64,000 nt of DNA from Desulfatiglans sp. (lineage in GTDB: Bacteria; Desulfobacterota; DSM-4660; Desulfatiglandales; HGW-15), in assembly GCA_012513605.1 (NCBI GenBank), contig JAAZBV010000094.1, positions 1 through 64,000 of the forward strand, in the 5' to 3' direction. Positions within the stretch are counted from its first letter, which is position 1. Each line of letters opens with the position of its first letter. Shown here piece by piece: positions 23,557-31,316 of the stretch. A program made the position numbers and the translations under genes. A model generated the notes under the pieces. That model saw only the letters and a list, made by a program, of their open reading frames with translations, was not told where the DNA came from and did not search any database.

Positions 23557-23862
23557 CTAGGCTTCCTTAAGTATCTTTATGGAGCTCTTTTCCACGAGGT
23601 CCTTCTCTTTTTCAAGATGTTCAGCCATATATGGGGCTGATATATGGTTAATAAGGTCTTCAAGGCTCTCCCACCTCTCCATTATAGTTACCATATTCTC
23701 ATCCAGCTCCTGTGGAGGAAGCCCTGTCTTGAAATCAACAGCGGGAAAATAGTTAATACACCCCTTCTCTGCCCTCACCTTTGGAACAATAGTCTTGAAT
23801 AGTTTTAAAAATTCCTGGACCTTACCTTTTTTAACGTGAACTGTTGCAATTACATTTATCAT
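23557..23862 (-). CDS. Antibiotic biosynthesis monooxygenase (ABM) domain protein
   Basis: A 101-residue dimeric ferredoxin-like ABM/YgiN-type protein: INVIATVHVKKGKVQEFLKLFKTIVPKVRAEKGCINY and MVTIMERWESLEDLINHISAPYMAEHL are the typical halves. Members are cofactor-free quinone or dye monooxygenases, or stress proteins; the substrate is unknown. Its start overlaps the end of the CvfB-like gene by 4 bases. Confidence 0.85.
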   Translation of the reverse strand: MINVIATVHVKKGKVQEFLKLFKTIVPKVRAEKGCINYFPAVDFKTGLPPQELDENMVTIMERWESLEDLINHISAPYMAEHLEKEKDLVEKSSIKILKEA

Positions 23863-24518
23863 CTTCTATCTCCTTTTTTGTTTTCCACTATTCGAAATCT
23901 CTTTACAGGCTTTTCGGCCATGTTTCTCTTTCCCTGCCTGTTAGGTCTTTCAGCCATGCCCCTCTTTCCCTGCCTTTTAGACTTGTCCTGATCCCTGTTC
24001 TGTCCAAGGGCTATTGAATAATCATCAATCGTTATAAGACGCCTCCTGTACAGGGAGCCTATTGCGTTTTTATATATCTTTTTACTCACCCCAAACATGC
24101 TGTATATCTCTTCAGGGGGTGTCTTGTCCGAGATATCAAGGCGGCCCCCGTTTTCTTTAAGGATTTTCAATATCTTTTCAGAAAGGAGGTCAATATCCTC
24201 AATGTTCCGCTTCTGCAGGCAGAGGTCAATCTTACCGTCTTCCCTGATCCTTTTAATATACCCTTTTATCTCCTGCCCCAGTTTCAATGGCTGGAAAATC
24301 TCATTTTTATACAGCATTCCAAGGTACTTACTGTTCACAATAGCCTTGTATCCCATGGGGGTGATCTCACCTATTACAAGATCAACTGGTTCCCCAACCC
24401 TTAACTCTACTGGTTCAATTTCTTTAATCTCTTCCTTTACCTGTTCGGGGCGGGGCCTGCGTTTTACAATTATCCTGCCTTTTTCGCCCTGTCTACCTGA
24501 TTTTTCATACTCTCGCAT
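23859..24518 (-). CDS. CvfB-like S1 RNA-binding protein
   Basis: A 219-residue protein. An S1-like domain (VDLVIGEITPMGYKAIVNSKYLGMLYKNEIFQPLKLGQEIKGYIKRIREDGKIDL, about residues 45-105) is followed by a winged-helix part (LKENGGRLDISDKTPPEEIYSMFGVSKKIYKNAIGSLYRRRLI), the C-terminal layout of CvfB. The N-terminal S1 repeats of full CvfB are absent. The last 35 residues hold a short internal repeat (RQGKRGMAERPN / RQGKRNMAEKPV) rich in Lys/Arg, probably helping RNA contact. It overlaps the ABM gene. Confidence 0.75.
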   Translation of the reverse strand: MREYEKSGRQGEKGRIIVKRRPRPEQVKEEIKEIEPVELRVGEPVDLVIGEITPMGYKAIVNSKYLGMLYKNEIFQPLKLGQEIKGYIKRIREDGKIDLCLQKRNIEDIDLLSEKILKILKENGGRLDISDKTPPEEIYSMFGVSKKIYKNAIGSLYRRRLITIDDYSIALGQNRDQDKSKRQGKRGMAERPNRQGKRNMAEKPVKRFRIVENKKGDRR

Positions 24519-24545
24519 TTTATTATCTACTTTCTCTTTTAAATG

Positions 24546-25193
24546 TTAGCCAAACTGTGCCTTGAATGCCTCAAACTCCTTTTTAAGGTCTGAAAGTTCT
24601 TCCCGCAGCATGGTAATTTCATCCTTTAACAGGTTCAGATTATCCTCATCATCTGGGCTCTTTTGAGCGGCATCAAGTTGTGTAATATCCTCATGAGTCT
24701 CGATATCCTGTTCTCCGGCTAAAAGATGGGCATACCTGTGTTCCTTTCTGCCCGGCTGCCTTTCGAGTTTAATTACAAGACCCACCCTCTCAAGATTTGA
24801 TATGGTCACCTGTACCTCTTCAAGGCTTGCAAAGGGATAAAGCCTATCTGTGCGGCTGCGTATTTCACCCATGGTCTGGGGGCCTCGTACAAACAGGATA
24901 CACATTACAGCCCCTTCACTGCGCTTTAAAGTATACTCATTTGAAAAGGTCTGGGCATACCTTGCCACCCTGCTCCCGCTGCTTTCCATTGCGAGTTTCT
25001 TTTTGCGCAGCCCCTCAAGAGCACTTGCTACCATACCTTCCGAATAGGATGTAACAGGATCACGGTTTGACTTCTGGTTACAAGCGTTAATAAGGGCATT
25101 AATGGAAAGGGGATAATATTCAGGGGTTGCCATCTCCTTTTCCATAAGGCAACCAAGAACCCTGATTTCTTCATTTGTGAGTAAAATATCCAT
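24546..25193 (-). CDS. yceH: YceH/UPF0502 (DUF480) family protein
   Basis: 215 residues. The two winged-helix-like repeats of DUF480 are clear: EIRVLGCLMEKEMATPEYYPLSINALINACNQKSNRDPV and VMCILFVRGPQTMGEIRSRTDRLYPF. A C-terminal coiled coil (DEITMLREELSDLKKEFEAFKAQ) follows. The family is conserved but of unknown function. It is the first gene of a run of four genes on this strand. Confidence 0.9.
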   Translation of the reverse strand: MDILLTNEEIRVLGCLMEKEMATPEYYPLSINALINACNQKSNRDPVTSYSEGMVASALEGLRKKKLAMESSGSRVARYAQTFSNEYTLKRSEGAVMCILFVRGPQTMGEIRSRTDRLYPFASLEEVQVTISNLERVGLVIKLERQPGRKEHRYAHLLAGEQDIETHEDITQLDAAQKSPDDEDNLNLLKDEITMLREELSDLKKEFEAFKAQFG

Positions 25194-25210
25194 ATTATCT
25201 AACCCTATTC

Positions 25211-25294
25211 GTCATTCCCGTGAAAACGGGAATCCATTGTCAATACCACAATGGCAAATAAAAAATGGATGCCCGCCTGCGCGGGTATGACGAC
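25211..25294. repeat. REP-like paired palindromes
   Basis: GTCATTCCCGTG...CGGGAATCCATT and the opposed ATGGATGCCCGCC...GGGTATGACGAC form two hairpins facing each other, the classic REP pair layout. It lies between yceH and the Gate-domain gene; a half-like element lies at 10,332-10,380. Confidence 0.7.
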
Positions 25295-25407
25295 ATTTTT
25301 TTTTAATTTTTATATTCCAACATCATTACGCCTTTTTTGGGATTCACATAATACCTATTTTACTATGATAACGATTACAGATTCCGGCTAAAATATCAAT
25401 CTGAATA

Positions 25408-26397
25408 TTATAAGGCGCCCCTCTGAGACCTGAAAAAATAACGATAAAACCTCTCATCGGAAAACCGTCTCATAAGTCTCACCATTAAAAAAATAACAAG
25501 CATGGCAAAAAGAAACCTGAATAACAGTACACCGGAAACATGCCCGCCCAGGAATATCATTAAAAGGGTATCCTCAATCATACTATGCATCAGCCCCATA
25601 AAAGATAGTGAAAAAAATATCTCTCTTTCAGATAGCCTGCCTGAATGGGCCTCACGGATAATCAGACCTCCCCCGTAACCAATACCCATAGTCATGCCAA
25701 TTATGGTAACAGGAACCGCATCCTTGCTGATACCCATCATTTTGAGGACCGGCCTGAGTACACGGCCTAAGAGATCGGTGATATGAAGCCAGTTCAATAA
25801 TCTTACAGTAATAAGCAGGAGGAGGATTATTATATAGATAGATAACAGTGTTTTTAACTGGGCTATTGCCCATACTCCCCATGAGGGGTCAACTCTCTCC
25901 GGTTTCCATACAGCAATAAACTCTGTCTGGAGTAAACCGGTATAATGATACATCTGGTTCAACAGTATCCCTGAAACAAAAGCACCCAACACCCTGAAAA
26001 CAAGCATAAACCACAATTTTATCCCTGCTTTACGAGCAATCCCCAGTTCTATTGGCAGGCTATGGGCTACAAGCATCATTGTTGCAAGAATAGTCACCTG
26101 TGCAACTGTAAGGTGTTCAATAAGTACCATGGAGGAGAATACAAGGATTGCAGTATAAAGATTTAAGAACATGGCAGTTGCCCATACAACCCCCATGCTC
26201 CCGGGAAGACCGGCATACTGCATAACATGCCCTAGGAAAAGACCAATATAATCCACAACACCCCAGTCGGTTAAAAGCTTTGTAGCGATACTGACAGGGA
26301 TAACGATCTTGAACAGGATAAGGCTGGTCTTCCATGTTTCGTTAAAAAGTATTTCCCCCTGTTTCTTCAGGGAATCTATAAAGGCTTTTATTTCCAT
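25408..26397 (-). CDS. Nucleoside-recognition (Gate) domain membrane protein
   Basis: A 329-residue protein with about eight membrane segments and two Gate domains. The first is around residues 20-170 (IVIPVSIATKLLTDWGVVDYIGLFLGHVMQYAGLPGSMGVVWATAMF) and the second around 200-315 (VTIIGMTMGIGYGGGLIIREAHSG). Such proteins relate to FeoB and concentrative nucleoside transporter cores, but their transport substrate is unknown. It sits 40 bases downstream of an exported protein gene on the same strand, possibly cotranscribed. Confidence 0.75.
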   Translation of the reverse strand: MEIKAFIDSLKKQGEILFNETWKTSLILFKIVIPVSIATKLLTDWGVVDYIGLFLGHVMQYAGLPGSMGVVWATAMFLNLYTAILVFSSMVLIEHLTVAQVTILATMMLVAHSLPIELGIARKAGIKLWFMLVFRVLGAFVSGILLNQMYHYTGLLQTEFIAVWKPERVDPSWGVWAIAQLKTLLSIYIIILLLLITVRLLNWLHITDLLGRVLRPVLKMMGISKDAVPVTIIGMTMGIGYGGGLIIREAHSGRLSEREIFFSLSFMGLMHSMIEDTLLMIFLGGHVSGVLLFRFLFAMLVIFLMVRLMRRFSDERFYRYFFRSQRGAL

Positions 26398-26438
26398 ACG
26401 TGTTTCAAATCAAGCTGACAGTATTAGCCTGTTTTTAA

Positions 26439-27464
26439 CTATCTCCCTGAATCCATTGTCCAGCCATTACCCAGCCCGTATGGAAGGGTAACAAATGGAG
26501 CTGCCTCCACGTGGTGAATCAGCCCGTCACGTATACTAAAGGTCTCCATTGTTACAAGGTTCAGCATCATACCGGGCGGATCACCCGGTTTTGCAGTGCG
26601 GCTTGTCCCGTCATGAACAAACAGGGGAAAGGTGCCCACAATCTGTTTTGCCTCATCAATAATAAGTACCCTTCTTGGTCTGATGCGCTTCATATGGGCA
26701 AATGTCTTTTCATTGATCTGCTCGGTGCAGGTGAGCATACTGAACCTGAGCATCTCTTTTCCCTGCTCTGTATCAGCAGTAGGAATAAAAGGCGCTGGCA
26801 TCATGCGTCCACCGGGTGGCGGGTTATTTACTGTGCGGTAGCCATTTTCGTGCCTGACACACTCCTTTGCAAAGGCCCCTATCCTGCCATTATCCCCTTC
26901 AAGTGCATCAAAATAGGTGTTTGCAATACGATTAAGCATATCCCTTGAGGCCCTTTTTTTGAGCGGTACATCCTCTGTTAGCAGGGGCACAGGTGTTGTA
27001 AGAAGCGGTATTGCCGCATCGTTTATATCACGGTCATAGAGATGCTCTATCTCCTGTATCTTACCACGGTCTATCTTGAGCCTTACAGCAACCAGGGCGT
27101 TTTGCCCCCCGATTATGAGACGTGTCTGTAAAGCAACCTGCTCATTAACAGGATCAGCCACATAAATTTTAAATTCGGTTGGTTCACTTTTTGTGCGCCA
27201 CAGGACACCCTCCCCCACATCCATCATCCCGGTGTTTTCGGTCATACGAAGATCCTGGGCCAGAGGGGGGACAATCCCCTTATCCTGCATGAATATCGCA
27301 TTCATATAGCCATCCATAATCGCAACCAGGCAGGCCCTGTCACACTCCTTTTTATCAACCATACCCCATTCCGGTTCTGCGGCAAAGGCATTGTTAATCA
27401 GTTGACCTGTAATCAGCAACACAACCAAATAATGCCAAAATCTAAGAAATTTTCTGTACCCCAT
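26439..27464 (-). CDS. Conserved exported protein of unknown function
   Basis: The 341-residue protein has a signal peptide (FWHYLVVLLITGQLINNAFA, cleavage after NAFA). The mature part repeats a theme, CDRACLVAIMDGYMNAIF then later MLNRIANTYFDALEGDNG, which resembles two NTF2/SnoaL-like halves. RRVLIIDEAKQIVGTFPLFVHDG and GLIHHVEAAPFVTLPYGLGNGW are well-formed conserved-looking stretches. I cannot name the family with confidence (it resembles DUF8021-type proteins). It probably acts in the periplasm. Confidence 0.6.
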   Translation of the reverse strand: MGYRKFLRFWHYLVVLLITGQLINNAFAAEPEWGMVDKKECDRACLVAIMDGYMNAIFMQDKGIVPPLAQDLRMTENTGMMDVGEGVLWRTKSEPTEFKIYVADPVNEQVALQTRLIIGGQNALVAVRLKIDRGKIQEIEHLYDRDINDAAIPLLTTPVPLLTEDVPLKKRASRDMLNRIANTYFDALEGDNGRIGAFAKECVRHENGYRTVNNPPPGGRMMPAPFIPTADTEQGKEMLRFSMLTCTEQINEKTFAHMKRIRPRRVLIIDEAKQIVGTFPLFVHDGTSRTAKPGDPPGMMLNLVTMETFSIRDGLIHHVEAAPFVTLPYGLGNGWTMDSGR

Positions 27465-27681
27465 AATGACCTCCTTAATATTGATGTTAACACCCTTTTT
27501 CCTGAATCTCTAACAGAGTTTTGCTTATAAAACAAGATACTCCTTAAGTATATCGGGGCAATTTTTCACACATTTTTCATTTTTTATTCTTATTCATTTC
27601 ATCGAATGAGTTTAAATTAGAAATATTGTCATTGTAATCCATGTAGGATAAAGTGAAAAAAACCATAATCCGGGGGAAAAC

Positions 27682-28362
27682 ATGAAACCCATAATCCTGA
27701 TTGTTGAAGATGAGCCGGCCATTACCGATAATATCCAGTATGCCCTTGAGACTGAGGGTTTTGAAACAATCTGCTTTTCTGAGGGTAAAATTGCCCTAGA
27801 ATATCTGGACAGAGAGGCGATTGACCTTATAGTACTGGATATTGGCCTTCCTGACATAAGCGGTTTTGAACTGTGCAAGGACATACGTAAAAAAACCAAC
27901 ACACCGATCATCTTTCTTACGGCACGCACAGAGGAGGTTGACAGGATTGTTGGTCTTGAGATAGGCGCAGATGACTATGTTACAAAGCCATTCAGCCCGA
28001 GGGAACTCACCGCAAGGATCAGGGCAGTACTACGAAGAACAGCCCGTTCCGATGAAAACTCACATGAGCAGGGGATATTTGATATTGATGAATCACGCAG
28101 GAGGATAACCTATAAGTGTAAGCCGGTCGATCTGTCAAAGTATGAATTCAATATCTTAAAGACATTCATCCAAAGACCGGGCCATGTCTTTTCACGTGAC
28201 AGGCTTATGGACATGGCATGGGAAGAACCGGAGGCAAGCCTTGACCGCACGGTTGATGCACACATAAAAAACATAAGGGCTAAACTCAAAAATATCGATC
28301 CAGATACTGACCCTATCATAACCCACAGGGGTGTAGGATATTCATTGAGGGATGACCTATGA
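27682..28362 (+). CDS. creB: CreB-like OmpR-family response regulator
   Basis: 226 residues: receiver domain (ILIVEDEPAITDN with acidic pocket, phospho-Asp in LIVLDIGLPD at about residue 53, Lys in DYVTKPFSP at about 103) and an OmpR winged helix (KYEFNILKTFIQRPGHVFSRDRLMDMAW ... DRTVDAHIKNIRAKL). The receiver wording is closest to CreB. It overlaps the kinase gene by 4 bases (ATGA). Target genes are not apparent; the gene pair faces away from the exported-protein gene. Confidence 0.85.
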   Translation: MKPIILIVEDEPAITDNIQYALETEGFETICFSEGKIALEYLDREAIDLIVLDIGLPDISGFELCKDIRKKTNTPIIFLTARTEEVDRIVGLEIGADDYVTKPFSPRELTARIRAVLRRTARSDENSHEQGIFDIDESRRRITYKCKPVDLSKYEFNILKTFIQRPGHVFSRDRLMDMAWEEPEASLDRTVDAHIKNIRAKLKNIDPDTDPIITHRGVGYSLRDDL

Positions 28363-29795
28363 AACTGGGCCTCCGCATATTCCTCTGCTATTTGCTGATC
28401 TTTGCGGCATGTTTCTTTTACCCGATAAACTGGGTGCTTGATCATCTCAGGATCCGCTACCTTGAAGGGGTTGAAGATGTGCTTGTTGATCAGGCCAATA
28501 TCCTGGCTGCCATTGCTGGCAGAGATATGGAAAAGGGTTCCCTTGATGTTGAAAAGTGGGAAAGAATATTCAGGGAAGTCAAATCGCGGGAACTCTCATC
28601 AAGGATATATGATTTTGACAAGACGAATGTGGATATGAGTATCTATATAACAGACAAAATTGGAAGGCTCATCTTTGATTCTGAAGAGAGAGAGAATATC
28701 GGCAAGGATTATATAAAATGGAGGGATGTAAGACTCACCCTGAGAGGAGAATATGGTGCGCGTACAACAAAAAAATATGAAAATGACAACAAATCATCAG
28801 TACTCTATATTGCTGCACCTATAATTATAAAAGGCAAAATCGCAGGTGTATTGACTGTAGCAAAACCCACCACCAATATAAATACATATATAGATAATGC
28901 GAAACCGGAAATATCAAGGGTAAGCCTCTTTTCAGCCCTTTGCGCTGTTATGTTGAGCCTTGTAGCAACACTCTGGATAATAAGACCCATCAACCGCCTG
29001 AAGATATATGCCGAGGATATAAGGCAGGGAAAACGCACCCCGTTTCCAAGGCTTGACCGCACAGAGATAGGTGAAATGGGTATTGCCTTTGAAAGGATGA
29101 AGGAGGCGCTTGAGGGCAAAAAATATGTTGAACAGTACATACAGACACTTACACATGAGATTAAAAGCCCGGTTTCTGCCATAAGGGGTGCAGCAGAGCT
29201 TCTTGAAGAGAATATGCCTGAGGAGAGAAGGGAGCGGTTTCTGACAAACATCAGAACTGAGGCAAACAGGATTCAGAATATCATAGACCGAATGCTTGAA
29301 TTATCAGAGCTTGAAAGCCGGAACAGGCTGCGTCAACTTAAGGAGATAGACACAGGAGCACTGATAAGAACAGTCATTGAGAGCAAACAACCCATGCTGC
29401 TTAAAAAGAATATAGCGGTTAATATAAAGATTGGTGAAGAGCTGCATGCAACCGGTGACCCATTCCTGTTACATCAGGCCGTATCAAACCTTGTCCAGAA
29501 CGCAATAGATTTCAGTCCCTCCGGTTCACAGATCACTGTTTCAGCATCAAAAAATGATAACGTGATTGTAATTGAGGTCATTGATAATGGATCAGGCATA
29601 CCTGAATATGCCCTTGAAAAGATATTTAATAAATTCTTCTCACTAAACAGGCCGGACACAGAAAAAAAGAGCACAGGCCTTGGCCTTAATTTTGTGAGAG
29701 AGGTTGCAGAGCTTCACAATGGAAAGATAATGATTGTGAATCGACCGGAGGGTGGGGTAAAGGCATCCTTCATATTACCAGGACAAACTGAATAA
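28359..29795 (+). CDS. creC: CreC-like sensor histidine kinase
   Basis: 478 residues: N-terminal membrane helix (6-24), a periplasmic sensor part (about 30-185), a second helix (about 188-208), HAMP linker, HisKA with HEIKSPVSAIRGAAELLEENM (phospho-His near 265), and an HATPase domain with NLVQNAIDFSP, DNGSGIPE and GLGLNFV. The layout and LGLRIFLCYLLIF start match CreC, the carbon-source-responsive kinase partner of CreB. No creD is present. The gene ends near two palindromes that lie before the convergent permease gene. Confidence 0.85.
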   Translation: MKLGLRIFLCYLLIFAACFFYPINWVLDHLRIRYLEGVEDVLVDQANILAAIAGRDMEKGSLDVEKWERIFREVKSRELSSRIYDFDKTNVDMSIYITDKIGRLIFDSEERENIGKDYIKWRDVRLTLRGEYGARTTKKYENDNKSSVLYIAAPIIIKGKIAGVLTVAKPTTNINTYIDNAKPEISRVSLFSALCAVMLSLVATLWIIRPINRLKIYAEDIRQGKRTPFPRLDRTEIGEMGIAFERMKEALEGKKYVEQYIQTLTHEIKSPVSAIRGAAELLEENMPEERRERFLTNIRTEANRIQNIIDRMLELSELESRNRLRQLKEIDTGALIRTVIESKQPMLLKKNIAVNIKIGEELHATGDPFLLHQAVSNLVQNAIDFSPSGSQITVSASKNDNVIVIEVIDNGSGIPEYALEKIFNKFFSLNRPDTEKKSTGLGLNFVREVAELHNGKIMIVNRPEGGVKASFILPGQTE

Positions 29796-29813
29796 TGGAT
29801 GACATGAGTTTCT

Positions 29814-29841
29814 GTAGAGACAAGGCATGCCTTGTCTCTAC
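29814..29841. repeat. Perfect 28-bp palindrome (GTAGAGAC...GTCTCTAC)
   Basis: A perfect palindrome of the same size and end pattern as 19,453-19,480. It lies between convergent genes and may serve as a bidirectional terminator as well as being a dispersed repeat. Confidence 0.6.
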
Positions 29842-29896
29842 GATCAGGTATGAATTTCTTTTTTAGCACCTATGAAACATGGTGCTATTTTAGTGT

Positions 29897-29920
29897 AAGG
29901 GCACGGTGCGCCGTGCCCTT
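29897..29920. terminator. Hairpin AAGGGCACGG...CCGTGCCCTT
   Basis: A 10-bp perfect stem with a 4-base loop in the convergent gap between the creC-like gene and the APC permease gene. There is only a short pyrimidine run after it, so terminator function is likely but not certain. Confidence 0.45.
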
Positions 29921-29950
29921 TCCTATGTAATTATGATATATCCAGTAAAC

Positions 29951-31309
29951 CTACTTCGCTGGTTTAAAATAATAATAAAGATAAACAAAGAGGCCTAAAA
30001 CGATTGTCCCGCCTCCATATATAAGCACAAATGGATTACCCTTTACTGTATGTGCAATAATCCACAGATTGCTTAGTATAAACAATACCGGTGTTACAGG
30101 ATAACCGAAAGTCCTGTATGGGCGGTCGATGCTTGGCAACCTGAATCTGAGGATCATAAGACCTATTACAGTAAGCATGGCAAATAGAGAGAGTGTGAAC
30201 CCTATATACATCAAGAGTTTATCAAATGAAGAGGTGATAACCATTATTATAGCAATAGCTGCCTGGAGCAGGATAGCCTTGCCAGGTGTGGTATGTTTCG
30301 GGTTAACATCGCCAAACCATTTTGGAAATGCATTATCCTTTGCCATTGCATAATATACCCTGGGCCCTGTCATTATCATTGCGCTTATGACAGATAAAAG
30401 GCAGATAGTAATGGCACCCGAAAAAATAGTCCCGATCTTTACACCGAAAAGGGATATTGCCGCTGTTGCGCCCACATCTTCAATACCTGTCATCTCAGAT
30501 ATGGGGAGTGCATATATGAAGAGAAGGTTGAGGAGCATGTAAAGGGCCATAACAACCATTGTACCCCACAACAGTGAAAGGGGTATGTTTCTTGAGGGCT
30601 CCTTTATCTCTGAGCCTATATAGGCGGCCGCATTCCAGCCGCTGTATGCAAATGATATATAGATCAGAGATGTTGCAAACTCGCCGGTAAATAATGATTT
30701 TGATACAGGCCCTGAACTGAAATTTTCAAGGCTGCCCTTTCCTAAATAAAAACCGAGCGCTATAAAGGCCAGTATCACTGTTATCTTAAATAAGGTTAGA
30801 ATGTTCTGTACCCTGCTGCCAAAACTCAGGCTATACCAGTGGGCAATAGAAAAGAGAATAATGACAGAGATGCCGGTTATCGTATAAAAAGTTAATGGAA
30901 GAATACCAAACAGATTAAACACATCTTGACCTGAAGCCTCAGCGCCAATGCTCCTGAAGAGATATTTTGAAAATGCAATGGATGCAGCAGCTATGGGTGC
31001 AGAAAAACCCACAATCAGGGATACCCATCCTGAAAGAAAGCCAAATGGTTTCCCGATGCTTTCTCTTAAAAACACATATTCACCCCCGGCCTTTGGGAAT
31101 ATTGCCCCCAGTTCCCCATAGCAGAGGGCGCCCGTGAGTGCCAGTATACCACCTATAAACCAGCAGAGGATCATTGCGGCGGGATTTTTCAGGTCTGCCA
31201 TGATAAAGCCTGAGGTTGTAAACACACCTGTGCCTATCATATTGGCAATAACAAGTATAACAGCAGTCCCAAGACCTATAGTTCTTTTTAGCTGATCGTT
31301 TTCATCCAT
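29951..31309 (-). CDS. APC-family amino acid permease
   Basis: A 452-residue protein with about 12 membrane helices. The start LKRTIGLGTAVILVIANMIGTGVFTTSGF holds the unwound substrate-binding motif (GTGVF) of the APC superfamily, and ALCYGELGAIFPKAGGEYVFLRES is another signature. It probably imports an amino acid or amine. It begins 7 bases after the fusion protein gene on the same strand, so it may be the last gene of that unusual cluster; whether its substrate is linked to it is unknown. Confidence 0.85.
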   Translation of the reverse strand: MDENDQLKRTIGLGTAVILVIANMIGTGVFTTSGFIMADLKNPAAMILCWFIGGILALTGALCYGELGAIFPKAGGEYVFLRESIGKPFGFLSGWVSLIVGFSAPIAAASIAFSKYLFRSIGAEASGQDVFNLFGILPLTFYTITGISVIILFSIAHWYSLSFGSRVQNILTLFKITVILAFIALGFYLGKGSLENFSSGPVSKSLFTGEFATSLIYISFAYSGWNAAAYIGSEIKEPSRNIPLSLLWGTMVVMALYMLLNLLFIYALPISEMTGIEDVGATAAISLFGVKIGTIFSGAITICLLSVISAMIMTGPRVYYAMAKDNAFPKWFGDVNPKHTTPGKAILLQAAIAIIMVITSSFDKLLMYIGFTLSLFAMLTVIGLMILRFRLPSIDRPYRTFGYPVTPVLFILSNLWIIAHTVKGNPFVLIYGGGTIVLGLFVYLYYYFKPAK

Positions 31310-31316
31310 ATAAATC

